Shown one piece after another: positions 62,968 to 64,000 of a stretch of 64,000 nt of DNA. This DNA comes from Desmonostoc muscorum LEGE 12446 (GTDB taxonomy: Bacteria > Cyanobacteriota > Cyanobacteriia > Cyanobacteriales > Nostocaceae). How positions within the stretch are numbered: position 1 is the first letter of the stretch; every line of letters begins with the position of its first letter. A program made the position numbers and the translations under genes. The stretch spans positions 5,094,001 to 5,158,000 of the forward strand of contig NZ_JADEXS020000001.1 in the NCBI RefSeq assembly GCF_015207005.2. The letters are read 5' to 3'. The notes beneath the pieces were generated by a model that saw nothing but the letters and a program-made list of their open reading frames with translations, was not told the origin of the DNA and made no database searches.

Positions 62968-63744
62968 ATGTCAACTGCTTTAATTACTGGTGCCTCTAGT
63001 GGTATTGGTAAGGCTTTTGCCCAGGAATTAGCTGCACGCAAGACAAATCTTGTACTCGTTGCTCGTTCGGAAGATCAACTCAAAAAATTAGCTCAACAAC
63101 TACAAGAGAAACACAAAATTGAAGTAGATGTTATAGTTAAAGACCTTACAGAAGCTAACGCTGCCGCCGCTGTATTTGATGCCACAAAAGCAAAAGGATT
63201 AACGATTGATTTATTAATCAACAATGCTGGTTTTGGTTGCTATGGTGACTTTGCTGAGTCAGATGGAGAAAGACAAGTTAAAATCGTACAATTAAATATT
63301 GTGGCATTGGTAGATTTAACCCATAAATTTCTACCTTTGATGCGGCAACGTCGTTCTGGAAGTATTATTAACGTATCTTCAATTACTGGATTTCAACCGA
63401 TACCATATCTTTCTGTTTATGCTGCTAGTAAAGCGTTTATTCTCAGCTTTAGTGAAGCACTCTGGGCAGAAAACCGCCAATATGGTGTCCGTATCCTAGT
63501 TACTTGTCCAGGGCCTATAGAAACAAATTTTTTTGCAGAAGCTAATTTTCCTCCAGCTTTAGCAGGAAGCACAGAAAAGGTATATTCCTCTGAAGAAGTA
63601 GTTAGTGAATCTCTCAGAGCTTTAGAAGAATGGCAGCCTACCGTTATTATTGGTGATATTACTACTCAAATTAGAAGTACATTAGCTCGATTAGTACCGC
63701 GAAAAATTCTGCTGAATATTTTGGCAAAAAGGTTTAAAGTCTAA
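62968..63744 (+). CDS. SDR family oxidoreductase (DltE-like)
   Basis: 258 residues, classical short-chain dehydrogenase. ALITGASSGIGKAFAQEL (4-21) is the NAD(P) site, LLINNAGFGCYGDF the structural NNAG, INVSSITGFQPIP with the catalytic serine, and YAASKAF (about 151-157) the Tyr-x3-Lys. ETNFF follows the PG motif. The arginine after the second strand (ARSEDQL) suggests NADPH preference. Substrate unknown. Confidence 0.93.
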   Translation: MSTALITGASSGIGKAFAQELAARKTNLVLVARSEDQLKKLAQQLQEKHKIEVDVIVKDLTEANAAAAVFDATKAKGLTIDLLINNAGFGCYGDFAESDGERQVKIVQLNIVALVDLTHKFLPLMRQRRSGSIINVSSITGFQPIPYLSVYAASKAFILSFSEALWAENRQYGVRILVTCPGPIETNFFAEANFPPALAGSTEKVYSSEEVVSESLRALEEWQPTVIIGDITTQIRSTLARLVPRKILLNILAKRFKV

Positions 63745-63829
63745 ACGATTTTGGATTTTAGATTTTACAGCAGGATTAAGAATTCACGAGTCAGAATTCT
63801 GAATATAGTATATTTTATTGGCTCAAAAA

Positions 63830-64000
63830 TCACATATACCTTGTTAATTGAACTCGATAACGGTCTTTTTTAGTAACAGCAATTTCTCCTACTTCTAAAC
63901 GTCCTTTAGAGCGAATGGCGATTAAGTCGCCTGATTTGACTTGGGAACTAGCTTGAGTTACTTCTTTCCAATTGACGCGGACATCACCAGAGTCTATTAA
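63830..64000 (-). CDS. S4-domain RNA-binding protein (photosystem II S4 / YlmH family), C-terminal part
   Basis: The last 57 codons of a leftward gene that continues beyond the window. The minus strand reads SGDVRVNWKEVTQASSQVKSG, then DLIAIRSKGRLEVGE, VTKKDRYRVQLTRYM and TGA. This is the S4 RNA-binding domain ending of the cyanobacterial 'photosystem II S4 domain protein', related to YlmH. The start of the protein cannot be seen. Convergent with the SDR gene. Confidence 0.88.
   Translation of the reverse strand, partial: LIDSGDVRVNWKEVTQASSQVKSGDLIAIRSKGRLEVGEIAVTKKDRYRVQLTRYM

Overview
The window looks like chromosome from a filamentous, Nostoc-type cyanobacterium. The support is the many HIP1-type GCGATCGC octamers, abundant heptanucleotide tandem repeats between genes, several palindromic repeat families typical of Nostocales, and genes such as an S4-domain 'photosystem II' protein, a DUF6335 protein, an apocarotenoid oxygenase and a long pentapeptide-repeat protein. 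No rRNA, tRNA, CRISPR array or intact transposase was seen. Several gene calls use starts internal to the longest frame, because the repeats add spurious codons at gene ends.

Layout. 1-4.6 kb: the 3' end of a glycerophosphodiester phosphodiesterase, a Rieske protein, then small stress-type genes (DUF6335, DUF2267, a PfpI/ferritin-like fusion, a secreted low-temperature-induced-type protein, a cupin). 4.8-38.6 kb: a large surface-polysaccharide locus. A Wzc-like BY-kinase/co-polymerase faces left. A 1.3 kb divergent region separates it from a rightward series: a GT4, a conserved small protein that appears frameshifted, the Wzm/Wzt ABC exporter, a WlbA/WlbB/WlbC-like cassette for an acetamido sugar, further acyltransferase, epimerase and aminotransferase genes, a 1007-residue modular DUF4082/Ig/DMFase-like protein with a Tat-exported companion, then an AT-rich run of glycosyltransferases and methyltransferases, a Wzy/O-antigen-ligase-type membrane protein, more glycosyltransferases, a YdcF protein and a WcaF-type acetyltransferase. 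Lipid-carrier initiation, Wzx flippase and outer-membrane export genes are not in the window.

38.9-54.2 kb: a secreted protein facing back at the locus, two paralogous sensor histidine kinases (the first with degenerate ATP-binding boxes, both with short-tandem-repeat DNA inserted in frame in the dimerisation domain), a DUF2141 protein, a peptidoglycan-binding/HEAT protein, an EamA transporter, exopolyphosphatase (Ppx/GppA), divergent UbiA-type prenyltransferase and a small helical protein. 54.4-64 kb: PadR regulator plus carotenoid oxygenase, a pentapeptide-repeat membrane protein, a CAP-domain lipoprotein, a diacylglycerol-kinase-type lipid kinase, ExoD, a three-copy tandem repeat whose minus strand reads like repeated small-RNA units ending in terminators, a hypothetical membrane protein, an SDR oxidoreductase and the end of an S4-domain gene.

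Most noteworthy: (i) the three-copy hairpin array at 61.6-62.0 kb; (ii) the paired histidine kinases with repeat-derived inserts and a probable pseudokinase; (iii) a MITE-like family with a 28-bp perfect palindrome (three copies); (iv) the mixed ABC/Wzy polysaccharide locus with an unusual modular protein and a GT-TPR-MTase fusion; (v) a frameshifted gene behind three back-to-back palindromes.
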